Assembly: GCF_019925205.1 (NCBI RefSeq)
Contig: NC_083560.1
Span: 63,563,266 to 63,627,265, forward strand
Source of the DNA: Metopolophium dirhodum
Lineage: Eukaryota > Arthropoda > Insecta > Hemiptera > Aphididae
DNA: 64,000 nt
Direction: 5' to 3'
This document shows, piece by piece, positions 41,638 through 53,639 of this stretch. The first letter of the stretch is position 1, and every line of letters begins with the position of its first letter. The notes under the pieces were generated by a model, which was not told the DNA's origin, made no database searches, and was given only the letters and a program-made list of their open reading frames with translations. The position numbers and the translations under genes were made by a program.

Positions 41638-43844
41638 TTATAACATGCACGTGCGTACCTCAACTGTGGTGGAAAAATAGCTATTTCACGGGTCGAGAGT
41701 TAGATATGTGTACCGGCTAAACTCATACGAAACGCACACGTCACTTCGAATATACCTGTGATATATTGAGTATAGAATATGAAATATATTCGTATTTAAA
41801 GTAAAACTTTATAAGGGTAATAATACTGTCCAGTGTGTGCGATTGCCACGTACTTATAAATAATTGGTTTGAGTTGTATCGATACAATGTTTCTTATGTT
41901 TTTATTAGATGTGGAACATAATGTATAATATTGTGTTTTGAGACCATAATAATAATGAATAATAATTACACCGATTACTCACGTAAAAATAGAATGTTAT
42001 TAAAAGCATAAAATAAATGTAGTCATATTGCCTATTCAAGACGCCGTCTTACAATTATTATGTGGTTTCGTGTTTTATTCGAAAAATAAAAGGTCCCATT
42101 TGCTTTGACCGGAACAATGAATCCGACCTTGTGTGTGTTCCATTACTAAAATATCAAACGGCCATATTGGATTAGAATATAATATAATCAATCGGACATG
42201 CTCAAAGTATTGTCTGTATGGTGCGCGTAAGATTATCTGTGTCTTTTATCAGCTCATAAACCAATTCACGTAGGCACATATAACACATTATTATAATGAA
42301 TAGGTTTTTTTATTCACATGTGTGCTTCTTTGAGAAAATTCAACAAAGAGTAACTATTACGTTTCTAACCTTACAGTTGAGATTTTCCACAAATGTAGTC
42401 CTTTTTAATTATTACGAGAAATTGCACAAAAGGCCTATAGAAATGCAGAAATAAACTTTAGTAATTATGAATAAGATTAGGTAAGCAATTTGCGTACAAA
42501 GAATTGTTCAGGCTCGGTGATTATAGGTTTTCTACACGATGCAATCAGACTTAAATAAAGGTATTTCGAAAATATATATTCTTCATGAAATAATATTACC
42601 TAAAAAATACGTAAGAACGCCGTGTTAGTTAGTTGATTCAAATTAAAAAAAAAAAAACTATTAGCTATTAGCTAAATATTACTATATTATGGTATTTGAA
42701 ATACATTATTTCGTATAAGTATCTATTGTTTACGTATATTTCAAAAACGCACCGTTAGTATTCTGATTCGATCGATCAGACCAGCGAGTGAGACCTTTCT
42801 CGGTCAGTGGGAAAAGTGTGTGGATGTGTGCCCATTGTAATTTACTATATTATGTTATGTACAAGGTTTTCAAACAATTTCAAATTTTAAATCAGATCAT
42901 TATTTATATAAATATGAATATTATTATTATTTATTATAAATATGAAAAATATGAGAACTATCTATTATGGTATTATATAGTTGTTTCGTATACTTAATAC
43001 TTATATTACTATAAATATTATATAACTTGTTTTTACTTAAAATTGGTAAAATAATATCTTCAAGTAAACAATATTATGAACGAGTACATCAATCTGATAT
43101 AAAGATAGTACAGGACACCGAAATATATTTTCTGGAACCTCAAATTATTGTACATGGTATAAGGGTCACAATATATAACTATATATTATAACTACACTGA
43201 TATAAGTAGTATCCATCTTCTTCGTATTATATAATTATATTTAATTGTTACAATAATTTTATTTTTTTATTATTCGTATAAGCTGGGTTATTTGGATATA
43301 CTAGAGTATTAAATACAATAATAATAATACATCGTCCCATTACGTGTTTTAAGTGAATAACGCTTGAAACTACAATGCAAATCTATTTTATCCGCATATG
43401 GGGCGAATCTATAAATAAAAAAAAATGGACTAGACACAAAATGTCTTATGGACTTCTAAGTACAATGAAAATCAATTTAGTCCGTCAATAATCGTAGTTT
43501 TTAAAAGTGATGAACCATATTATGTATAATAATATATAATTAAACATACGTCATGATATTCCAAGATATATTAAGTAATAGTGACTTGATTAGAGTGTAA
43601 AGAGAGTAGTTACTATATGTAGAATTGAGTAAATTGCTGTAATCAAACCACGTAAAGTATTAACAATACATTTATTCAAAGGAATTGTGAGACTCCATAG
43701 CTGTATGTCTAGAAATACCCCACTCACCCAAGCCACCTTTAGTTTTGATGACCATCATATTATTATTATGTAGAAATATGCATCCAAGGTATACAAGTTA
43801 CACATTTTTAAATCACAAGACATAACAATATTTTTTCCGTAATC

Positions 43845-44062
43845 ACGCAAGCTGTGACTTGCACGTTCGCCTCCGTAATACGTCTACGCAGCAGTCAGAC
43901 ATGGACCAGGTCCGGTACATCCGGCGACCTTTTACGAACAACCACAGTAATGATGATGGTGACCACAAATCGCGTACGACTTTATTGTTTGCCAACCTAA
44001 GCTTCGGACCCCTGTGCAGAGGGTTGGCGCTGGACTTTGCGTCATGGCTCTTTGTTCGGTAG
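43845..44062. other. Unexplained GC-rich patch
   Basis: About 215 bp clearly richer in G+C than the surrounding intron, open in one frame on each strand (plus 43859-44062, minus 44127-43843). Neither translation shows a family I recognise, and no good splice pair was identified. It may be a fragment of a transposon or a diverged exon. Confidence 0.3.
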
Positions 44063-44839
44063 GGGTGACTGTATTTATACCTTCTTAATAATAAGATTAC
44101 GTCGTAGTTTAATATAATATGCGCCAACTGTTATTATGACAAAGAAAAAACAACATGGTTAATAATCGTTGCAGCGCGATAAGTCGGTTTTCAGTCAAAA
44201 TAGACCCCCTCCGGAGTGGTTCCATATTATACTTTATGTATATTAAATTTGAGACGTCTCCGTCTTTGAGGAAGGTTCCGACCACAAAATGTACAGTGCA
44301 TTTAATTCCTTTTAATTATATTTTGGTGAATATCCACGTTACCGGATCCGGAATTTTAAAAAAACTACGAAAGATTTTGATATACGCAAGAGTTAAAAAA
44401 GTACGTACCGCTTTTTTCAATTCTTTTCTTGGTAATTATTTTGGGAAAACGTCATATATTTTAAAGATAATGTGGTTTATACAGTAAACTGTGCTGGAGC
44501 TGCAAGAAGAAATATACATTTATTTTAACGTTATTGTTCAGTACCAGGTGACCGAGCTTAGCTCAGGCTTAGTTTTAAAAAATTGTATATTAGTTTGAAT
44601 CAAAATGTTTATTTTCTTTCCGCATATTTTTTTTATATTTTTTATACCGAAACAGAAATTAAAATGTTTTATAATATAAAAATTACATTTGCGGTGAGTT
44701 TAATGAAATCAGATACTTTACATCAACTTAGGTCAGGTTTAAACCATTCAAGTTGTCTCGTTTCCTCAAAAAAAAAGTAGCATTATCGAAAACTATTTGT
44801 TGCTGATTATTGTACCTATACATTATAATGATAATAGTC

Positions 44840-45058
44840 TGTACTACTCAATCTTTCTTTGCACGCTGTATTACTAGTGTTGCGATGATTTTCTTGTGGT
44901 AAAAGCACTTTTAAATTGATTTTTCGAAAAAGTGACGTACAACATTCCGTTGAAAAAAAAACTGGCGTTCGTAAGTCTACACAAACATTCTTAAATGTTT
45001 GACCCTGGACCTTGTTAGCTGTCATAGAAAATGCTGGTCTAACTGTAAATTGATGTCT
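44840..45058 (-). pseudogene. PIF1/Helitron-type helicase C-terminal fragment
   Basis: The minus-strand translation begins just after a stop: RHQFTVRPAFSMTANKVQGQ, then TFKNVCVDLRTPVFF, then LKVLLPQENHRNTSN and TACKE. This is the block R-P-A-F-x-M-T-x-N-K-x-Q-G-Q-T-F, V-D-L-R-x-P-V-F, L-K-x-L-x-P that I associate with the C-terminal helicase of Helitrons and eukaryotic PIF1-like proteins. The stretch between has lost the usual L-S-R-V box (it reads TSLFRKIN). No upstream helicase motifs or Helitron ends were recognised, so it is a truncated relic. Confidence 0.7.
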
Positions 45059-46730
45059 TTACATGGTTCAGCCGAGTTGGGATCTTTAGTTAGTGTCTAA
45101 TGTAATAAATTCCTAAAATGTGCAGCTATTTTGCGTTTGGGGCAAATTAGGCGTCTGCGAGGCATTATAACATTATTATGTTATAGCATGCTTTTCTCGA
45201 AAAACTTTTCTTAAAAACCTTTCTGACTAACAAAGTAAACCTATTCAATAAAAAATAGAAGAGAACATTTGAAATAAAAACTACCCATGGTTGTTAACAT
45301 TTTTACAGCCTGTATTATTATGTGGCAGCGATTTTGTCGCCAATTACCTAACACCCAATTTTGCCAACAGTCAATATTACGTGTTGACGCTGCGCCTGTT
45401 TTGTGTAGATATATTAACCATGAATATGTTTTTGGGTTACCTATACTATTTTTTTTCTGACCCATTTTTGTAACACTTATAACATAATAATATATTATTG
45501 TTACCATAATTATTGTGACTATAGGTAGGTTGACAAATGTATACATTGCAAATTAATTGATATTTATAAAAAAAAAATAGTTCAAAGAAAAAGTTCAGTG
45601 TCCCTCCCACCCAAAAACATATTTATGGTTCATAGGTTTTCCTGGTAGAGGAAAAATATCAATACCGTGCTACAATTAGTTAATTGGTTTTTTCAGTTAG
45701 TTTTTTTTTTTTTTATTCAATATTATAGTATAATTATTATTTGTAACTTACATTATATTTTTAGTTATTTATCTTACTTCTTTATTATATTATGAAACGA
45801 CTTTCACGAAAATACTACGAAATTAACATTATATTTCTTAAATCAATTTTATCGTATCAAATAAACGCAAAAAACATTTTAAATCCTTTTGGAATAACCA
45901 AATAATATCAACATTTTAGATTTTGCTAAATTTCTCAAAATTCCATTTATAATTTCAGAATAACTCAATATTGCAATTTATCCCGAAGGTGACACCTTCA
46001 CCGATGAATTATTTTTATTTTTTGTTGATCGAAATGCTTCAACAACAAAGGTTACTAGTGTAAAGTGTGATAACATTATTTTTTTAATTACAATTTTTTT
46101 TTTTAAATAATGAATTTTTATTCTATCATAAAAACCACTAGTTATGAAATTCTGAAAAAAATCCGAGAGGATGTTTTAAGAAAAATATGTACTGACTCGC
46201 GCACTTGTAATTATTGCTCTGTTAATAGTATAGGATTACTGTTTAAAGTCTAAACTTTAGAATATACTATATAATATTCATCTTATAAATATTTATGAGT
46301 AAAGCGATTTTCACACTGTCTCTAATCAATGTAAACTTCCCAACTGTCGTTTAATCATGCCACTGAATCGGCTAAACACACCTAAGTATAACTATATAAT
46401 ATAATTATAGTACCAAACGAGAATTGTATCCAATCCTTTAAAGACAAACCAAACTTCTAGTTACTACATCACGTATGGCTTACCCAAATACACTATTCAC
46501 GCGAATCTCGGAACACCTAAACGAACGTTTATCTAATCTACAGTGTAATATTACTAATCGTAACAATAATACATCATATTATCATATATTTCCGTTGCAT
46601 TATTCTTTTTCATTGATTTTGTTTTTAATTCATCATCGATATCTGTATGAAAGTGTACAATAATATAAAAAAACACGTTACTATACAAATAAAAACATAA
46701 ATAAAGCAATTGTTTTGCTTAAAACAATAT

Positions 46731-47005
46731 TTTTTTTTTTTTTTATTGGTCTTGAACCCGGAAACTGAGGCCATTAGCTGTAGGATGATACTGTAGGGTT
46801 TTTGGTACAGTAGGGAACGATCGGAGGAACACGTGTATGTGTTTGAAAGAATTTTCAAGTGGGCACCCGTAGGTACCTGCCATGCCCGGATGGGAGATGG
46901 CAGCCTCTTTCTCCGGACACCGTGACTGCCCGAAGAAAATTGCCACCCATGACCAGGTTCGAACCGACGCCTTAGTCTGCTCGGCCACTCCATCCCCCTT
47001 TGATC
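46731..47005 (-). mobile_element. tRNA-derived SINE with poly(A) tail and target duplication
   Basis: On the minus strand the head reads GGATGGAGTGGCCGAGCAGA, with a pol III box A-like block (TGGCCGAGCAGACT, 46974-46987) and box B (GGTTCGAACCT, 46955-46965), like tRNA-Leu/Ser. The body is GC-rich and non-coding, and the element ends in a poly(A) run (poly T at 46731-46744 on the plus strand). AACAATAT occurs on both sides (46723-46730 and 47006-47013), the target duplication of a retrotransposed copy. Box A and box B are only about 8 nt apart, much closer than in a tRNA gene. ORFs over this region are artefacts. Confidence 0.85.
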
Positions 47006-47128
47006 AACAATATATTTGTAATTTATTTAATTTCTTAAAATCATATTTTGTATGTTTTGCACAACATAATTACTTTAATTTTAAATAATTTATCAACAAT
47101 TTTATTCTTAGACTTTTAGAGTATACTG

Positions 47129-48054
47129 CAGTGTTGGGAAAGTTCCTTTTAAAAAGGAACTCGTTCCCGTTCCTCGTTCCTACTGTAAGAAAGGAACTCG
47201 TTCCCGTTCCTCTTTCCTGTCCCGAAAAAAGAACGCGTTCCCGTTCCTTTTTAAAAAGGAACGCGTTCCCGTTCCTTCATGTTCCTTTTTTTGCAATTTG
47301 AGTGGTGGTCAATGGTGTATTTTGCGAACAATTTTTAAGTCAGAAATAATCGAACCGAGAGAGTTAACCGATTATTTCTGACTTAAAAATTTTTCGCAAA
47401 AAACACCATTGACCACCACTGAAATCGGTTAACTCACTCCTTTCTAGGAGCACCGATTTTTAACAAAAATGATTTGTCTTAGATTTTTTTTGTTATAATT
47501 CAAAAGTTGTATAGCGTAGACTTGAAACTTTATATATATACATTCATATTGCATAATTGCATAATATTATACATTTATATTACTATAGTAGTATAGTATA
47601 CAGTGTATAGTGTGTACTATACACGATACACCACACATAGAGACATGCTATAGGTTATAGGCTTATAGCCCATAGGAGGATAGGACATAGTATGATACAA
47701 CAATCTGTTATTTTTTTTAATTCAATTTATTTGAAAAAATATTTTTATACTGACATTTTGTTTTGTTTGAGAAGAACTAATTTGGCGCGCGGAACCGGAA
47801 ACGACCCGGAACACGACACGTAGTCGACCGACGACGTCGCGGCTCAGTTTTGGCGCGGAAACACACTATATGCGCTTCATAAAATATACTGTGGCACTCA
47901 ACGTGTTAAAATTTTTTCATTATTTGAGGAACGGAAATTTTCGTTCAAGTTCCTTCAAAATAGGAACTCGTTCCCGTTCCTCGTTCCTATATTTTAAATT
48001 GAACGCGTTCCGAGCTTCGTTCCTATAAAAGGAACGCGTTCCTTCCCAACACTG
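47129..48054. mobile_element. Non-autonomous hAT-type element with GGAACGCGTTCC arrays
   Basis: 926 bp with termini CAGTGTTGGGAA...TTCCCAACACTG, flanked by a perfect 8-bp duplication GTATACTG (47121-47128 and 48055-48062). Both ends carry arrays of GGAAC(G/T)CGTTCCCGTTCC-type palindromic motifs. The interior includes a long hairpin (47301-47420) and an unrelated GC-rich patch (47785-47870). No ORF. The ends and duplication length place it in hAT. Confidence 0.88.
47301..47420. repeat. Long hairpin inside the hAT-type element
   Basis: The left arm starts AGTGGTGGTCAATGGTGT and the right arm ends ACACCATTGACCACCACT. The arms pair over about 50 bp, including AAGTCAGAAATAATCG with CGATTATTTCTGACTT, leaving a loop of about 17 nt containing GAGAGAGTTAAC. 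Confidence 0.85.
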
Positions 48055-50599
48055 GTATACTGTTTATGATGATTCATCGAGCAGCTCAACTAATACCCAC
48101 ACTATTCGTTATATATATTATTGGAGTTATTAAAATTCTGGTTTGTGAAATATCCTAAACGTAAAATTGTTTATACTCGCTTAAGAAGTGTGCTTTAACT
48201 TTATTTTTTTTCAAATAAGATGCAACGTTTTAACCATAATGCAAATATATTATTAATAGAGAAAATGTGGTTGAGAATGCTTGATTAATCACCTTATATA
48301 GCTGAAGATACCTAAGTCATTTAATAATTGAACACTCTAAATGCAAATAAGTGGCGAAAGCACATTCCGCCCATGGCGTATTAAACACAGCTATCTGTGA
48401 TCTACGAGTATATGTCGGTATTTTTTATTTTATATAAAAAACTGTAAGTGAAATGTTAGTTATAGGTGTTTAAGTGTCTTGTTAAACGTTTTTTAGGACA
48501 CTATACGGTATGTGTATATTATAGAATTATGCTGGTATTTCACGTCTTTATCAGTATTTACTGCCGCTTTATAGTCACTCATACATTAATTTAGCATTTT
48601 GATGTATACCTATTACAAACAAACCCTACTATAATATTTATTAGAAATACTAAGGAAAGTAGAGTAGACACATCATAACTTGAACGAATCTAGTCACTGA
48701 ACTGTTATCAATATATGGGTAACTTTGCACACGCAACACATTGCGATTTTATTAATATATTTTTATTATAACAAAAAAAAAAAAAAAAATAAGAGAAAGT
48801 ACGAAAAAAAAATGAACCTTTGGCGTTAGTTGCATGTAAATATATATACATTATAAAAGTATAATAATAATAATAACAACAACCATAACATATTTACAAG
48901 TTAAAACTTGGTAGTGTGATTAACAACTTTATTTTAGATCGAAACTTTTAGAGCTGCGATGTGAATTTGTAGCCAAACCTTTCCTGTGTTCACGCTGTTT
49001 TATCATAATTGTATTGTTAAATGCATTGAACACATGTCATAGCATATTGCCAGACTACAGAAAAATGGACTCAAACTTTTTAAAGTTATTTTAAACTCGA
49101 TTTTACATTTTTAAATTTATTGTTTTAGTTACCTATAAGTTATAATAATTTATGTTACACAAAGTTTGTTTTTGTATATGTAAAGTTTTCCCCCGACTTA
49201 GTCATCAAAACTTAATGCTAATATAAAAATAAATACATTTTTAAATATTGAAATAAAATATTACAAATTTTAATATGTTATAATAGATAATAATAATAAT
49301 AATAACAATATATTCATACTAAAAATTAGGTATTAGAAGTACAAAACAAATAATTTTATTAAAAAGTAAGTAATAACCAAGCGATCCCAGTTTTTGTTTA
49401 CAAATTATTATAATAAATGTATACATATATATTAGGTTTATTTTTAGTTTTATTGATAACGTAAGCATAGTAATAAATAATGTGAATGATTTATTTTCAT
49501 GAACACATATAATATTATTAATGTTATACTTAAAGAGAATATTGTATGTTTAATAATTTAGAATAAAATTTTAAAATGGTTTTATCTTTTTTTACGGTTT
49601 TTAATATTGTGTTCGATTTGTATTTAAAACGAAAACACCGTTAATATCATATCTCATCACACCGCTGCTAACCAGAATGATAATATTATCATACAGGTAC
49701 CTGATGGTGTACTATAATTAATGTTATCACCATAAAAAAACCGTACAGTGAATGCATTCAATCTGATTATAGACCGAAAAATGTGATTTACGGTGGATTG
49801 ACGGAGTATGTGCAGTGGGCATTTTTCAGCATGTGAAGATTATTTTTTCTAATCGTTCACGATAATAATATTATACATTAACGACTGATGGCGTACGCGA
49901 AAAAAAATAGTGCAAAAGCTAAAATGTAAAACGTATACAACCTAAAAATTATTACAATTGTATCAATATAGGACGTGCACGGGGTACCTATCTTCGTTTT
50001 TTACACAATTTGTTGGTGGTGCGTTGTTAAGGGTATATTCTGATCCCACTGGATTACCTTGGAAATAATAATACATTACCACGCACACCATCAAAACGGT
50101 CGAGTATTGGGGTGTTGCGTTGGTGATGCTGGGGTGTAGAAGGGTGTGCTATTGTGATATCTGTCGAAATATCAGTTGACTGGTAGTTTTGTAATGAATA
50201 TTTTTTATTTTCGTCGTAATATAAGTTACCAATCAATAACTATGATTAAATTTAAATGTCTTAATTACTTGAATCCTTAAATTGCGAATCCTGGTCCCAA
50301 CCTAAAAGGTACGAAACGTATTTTTTAGAAATTTAAAATTGTTTTCCCTCGACTTTATCGTACCTGGTTAATTTGTCACTCACCCCTAGAAGATTTTCCC
50401 CGATTCTTGGAACACTAGTTTTATTTGACAAAGTATTCGTCCTAAGTATTCCTCTGATGTAACTATTATTTCTAATAATTGGATGTCGAATACATATATA
50501 CCCATATATACTTTCACCAATTTAGTTGAAATATTTAATTAAGTTAACAATCAAATATTTTTAAAATTGAAACAACCTATTTGTAGTTATTTTATATCG

Positions 50600-51635
50600 T
50601 GGCTTGTTATTTCTTTCATTCAGGATTATCATAAAATCGTAGCTTACGTAGAGTATTTTCCAATACGAGTTACATCAGGGAGTTCCTGAAGGATCCGATT
50701 TAGTGGCAATATTATTTCTTATCTCTTTATGACGTTACTTTTCAAAATTATACTAAATTAATTTTTGCTGATGATAGGTGTTAGCGTGTTTCGTTAATTT
50801 ACTATCAATGACGATTTACTTACATTTTATTTAAAAACTCTTTATTATTGTTTTCTCTAAGAATAATTACAATCTTAAAATTAATAAATTTCAGATAAAA
50901 ACATTTTCATGACCTCGAGTGGTTTCAAAATATAATTACAACATCAATGGTGAAACACTACATCGGACTATGGGACCTATTAAGGATCTCGGTATTATTT
51001 TTGATCTTAAACTTAAATTTGACTGTCGAATTACCAACATTTTTAACAGATTAAACAACAACTTAGTTTTCATTCTTAAAAATTGTACTGATATTAATGA
51101 TAAATTACGATTCCTCTCATTTAAATGCTCTATACCCCCAGGGGATGCGGTTCTATAATCACATTCGTCATGCTCTCCACTTACTCTGGAACAATGTCGT
51201 TTGCGATTAGATTTATACTTTCTATACATACTTTTCGTCTTTAATATTGACAGTCCTAAATTCTTAAGTCATTTATCTTTCAAAACCCCAACTTGTTAGA
51301 ACTCTTTACAATTATTTTTATCATAATATAATAATATACGTTTTATCTTAACAATGAAATAACTAACTACGAAACAAAGACCCTTTGCAATAGAATGATG
51401 ATACCAATAAATTAATTAAAAATCAATTATTTTCATCTCACTAAACTTTGACTCATTTAAAATGTATTTTAATTTTATACTACATAGGTTATTCGTAGCT
51501 ATAAGTATTTGTTATTTAATTTTTAATTTGTATTGTATGGTTATCATAATATTTTTGTCTACAGGCGTTTGTTGTTATTATCTAATTTATGTTATTGGGC
51601 CTTAATGTTTTAATAGGTATTAAATAAATAATAAT
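50600..51635 (+). pseudogene. 3' part of a decayed jockey-like LINE
   Basis: Plus-strand fragments occur in order: SGVPEGSDL (about 50672), the S-G-V-P-Q-G-S block; INFCR-type remains of the F-A-D-D box (about 50760); then YNYNINGETLHRTMGPIKDL and GIIFDLKLKFDCRITNIFNR (50940-51060), the N-G-x-x-L..I-K-D-L-G-x-x-F-D-x-K-L-x-F segment. TLEQCRLRLDLYFLYILF (about 51185) follows, and then a 3' UTR ending in TATTAAATAAATAATAAT. Stops and frameshifts and a missing ADD box show it is inactive. Antisense to the Dscam-like gene. Confidence 0.75.
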
Positions 51636-52000
51636 ATAAAATCATATTATAATACTATCTTATCAACTTTTGTGGTGTATAGCACTGGAACTGGTTATTG
51701 ATAGTTCCGCACGCACAATAATAACTTAAAGACAAAATTAACAAACAAAAGTCCATTATTTAAAACTTTAATTGCCCTCTTGTCTAAATAATAGTGAAAT
51801 TGTTTCAGCTGGTCGCTTTATAGTTGCATACAATTTATAAGCATCATTCAAGTTTCAAATATTTCTATTATTGCTAGCTATTTAAAAAGTTCATTATAGT
51901 CGATATGAATGATAATAATTTCAATTAGGATTATAAAAGGAGACGAGAGAATATTTACGTAGGTACTTGCAATTATAATACGTTATTATGTATTATACGG

Positions 52001-52530
52001 CCCGGTGCCATAGGATTCTGTTACCCTCAATATATTCTACTTCCCCCAGTAAATATATCCTAGGTTATAGTTGCCAGGGGTAAATATATCTTAAGATATT
52101 CTCACCACTGGTAAAATAACACCAGGATATATTTACCCCCCGGTAAAAATGTCAATTTAGGTGGGTGTATAAATATACTAGGATATATAGTTACCCGCCC
52201 CTCCCTCACCAGAAAAAATTTCAATGTTATGGGGGTATAAATATCCTAGGATCCAGTTACCCCCCCTAACATAACATGTTTACCTTGTCGTTAATTATAG
52301 CCTAGTATATTTATACCCACCGAAAACCTATGGGTATGGCCTTTTACGGGGGGGGGGTAAATATATTCTAGTGTTATTGTACCGGTGGTAAAAATATGCT
52401 AAGATATATTTACCACCCAGGGAATGTCCAAATATCCTAGTTTATATTTACCCCCGGTAACTACAACCTATTATATATTTCTCGGGGAGAGGTAAATATT
52501 ACCGGGGTAAATATCTTCTGGTACACCGGG
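52001..52530. mobile_element. Inverted-repeat element filled with TATCCTAGGATA palindromes
   Basis: The termini CCCGGTGCCATAGGATTC and the complement CCCGGTGTACCAGAAGAT match imperfectly. Between them are about nine variants of GGGGTAAATATATCCTAGGATATATTTACCCC, alternating GGTAA and TTACC orientation. No target duplication is evident and no ORF is present. Probably a foldback or MITE-type element, superfamily unknown. Confidence 0.6.
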
Positions 52531-53639
52531 ACATTTTAAATAACTGAAATTACGCCCCCGGAAATGGAATCGCATAATATAGTTATTGTATTTATATTAT
52601 AAAATTCCTATTATTATCTATTCGACAAACACAGTCCCAACCCGCTGTCCCGTCAGACATGAGTACATTATTATCATAACGATAAGATTATATTAATAAT
52701 TGTCATTTGTCGTACTAGCAGGAATCATACTCGGTCTCCGTACTCCGTTCGACCGTGAAAAAAAAAAAATTAACACGGTCGAACCTTTACGCGCACGTTC
52801 TGTTTATTAAATCACGGTCGACGTTGGATTATTATAATTTCCGTTCGAAGCACTCTGTGAATTATGACGGACGTTCATTTCCGACCGCGGAAATAATATC
52901 ATTTTAAACTTTTATTTTTCCCTTCCCTCGAGAGGAATACGACGTCATACACTAGATTAGAATAACGATATAAAAACGTTTTTCATTCATTATATTGTTA
53001 TAATAACATAAATGTACATAATGTATTAGGTATATAATATGTTATGATATATTTAGAAATAAACAGTCACCACGCCAGGCCCGCGATAAAAGTTATGAAA
53101 TAGCTTAAAAATAATAAAACTCAATATTACTATAGCGTTAAACTTTAGTACTTTCGTTTTCTTGACCGATAATTTCTTAAAAAAAAAAACCCCGAAAATA
53201 TTTTCAACCAATTTGAAAAGTTTTGAGATTGTTATTATTTTCGTAGTTGGTTTGTTTTCATTTCACTTTCATTTCCGTAGAAAAATCTTATTATTATTCC
53301 GTAAGACGAACGATATCGTACGATACACTACGACGCGTCCAAACAAATAACATTATGTTTTTTTAAAGCTTATAGTTTGAAGTATATACTGCATTTTTAA
53401 CCAATGTTTGCTTAAAACCGCGTATTTTTTTTATTTTTTTTTTTAATATTGATCAACTATTAAAAATAATGACTGTTTTTTTTTTTTTACTCAAGGCTTT
53501 TCGCACCGTATATTCGTGCCGTCGGCGATTTTCAAGCACAAGCTATAATATTGCCCCAGATAAGACGGATTATTGATACGGGTTTGTGAGGTATACCTAA
53601 ACGATAACATATATTATTATGTTACGCTAGGTCTTTTAA

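Noticed and set aside
44155..44487. 110-codon plus-strand ORF near the helicase relic
   Set aside because: No similarity recognised and it lies on the strand opposite the helicase fragment.
46625..46993. Minus-strand ORFs of 81 and 122 codons
   Set aside because: They are translations of a SINE head and body.
46940..47000. Possible tRNA-Leu/Ser gene
   Set aside because: Box A and box B are present, but there is no room for an anticodon arm and no cloverleaf; it is a SINE head.
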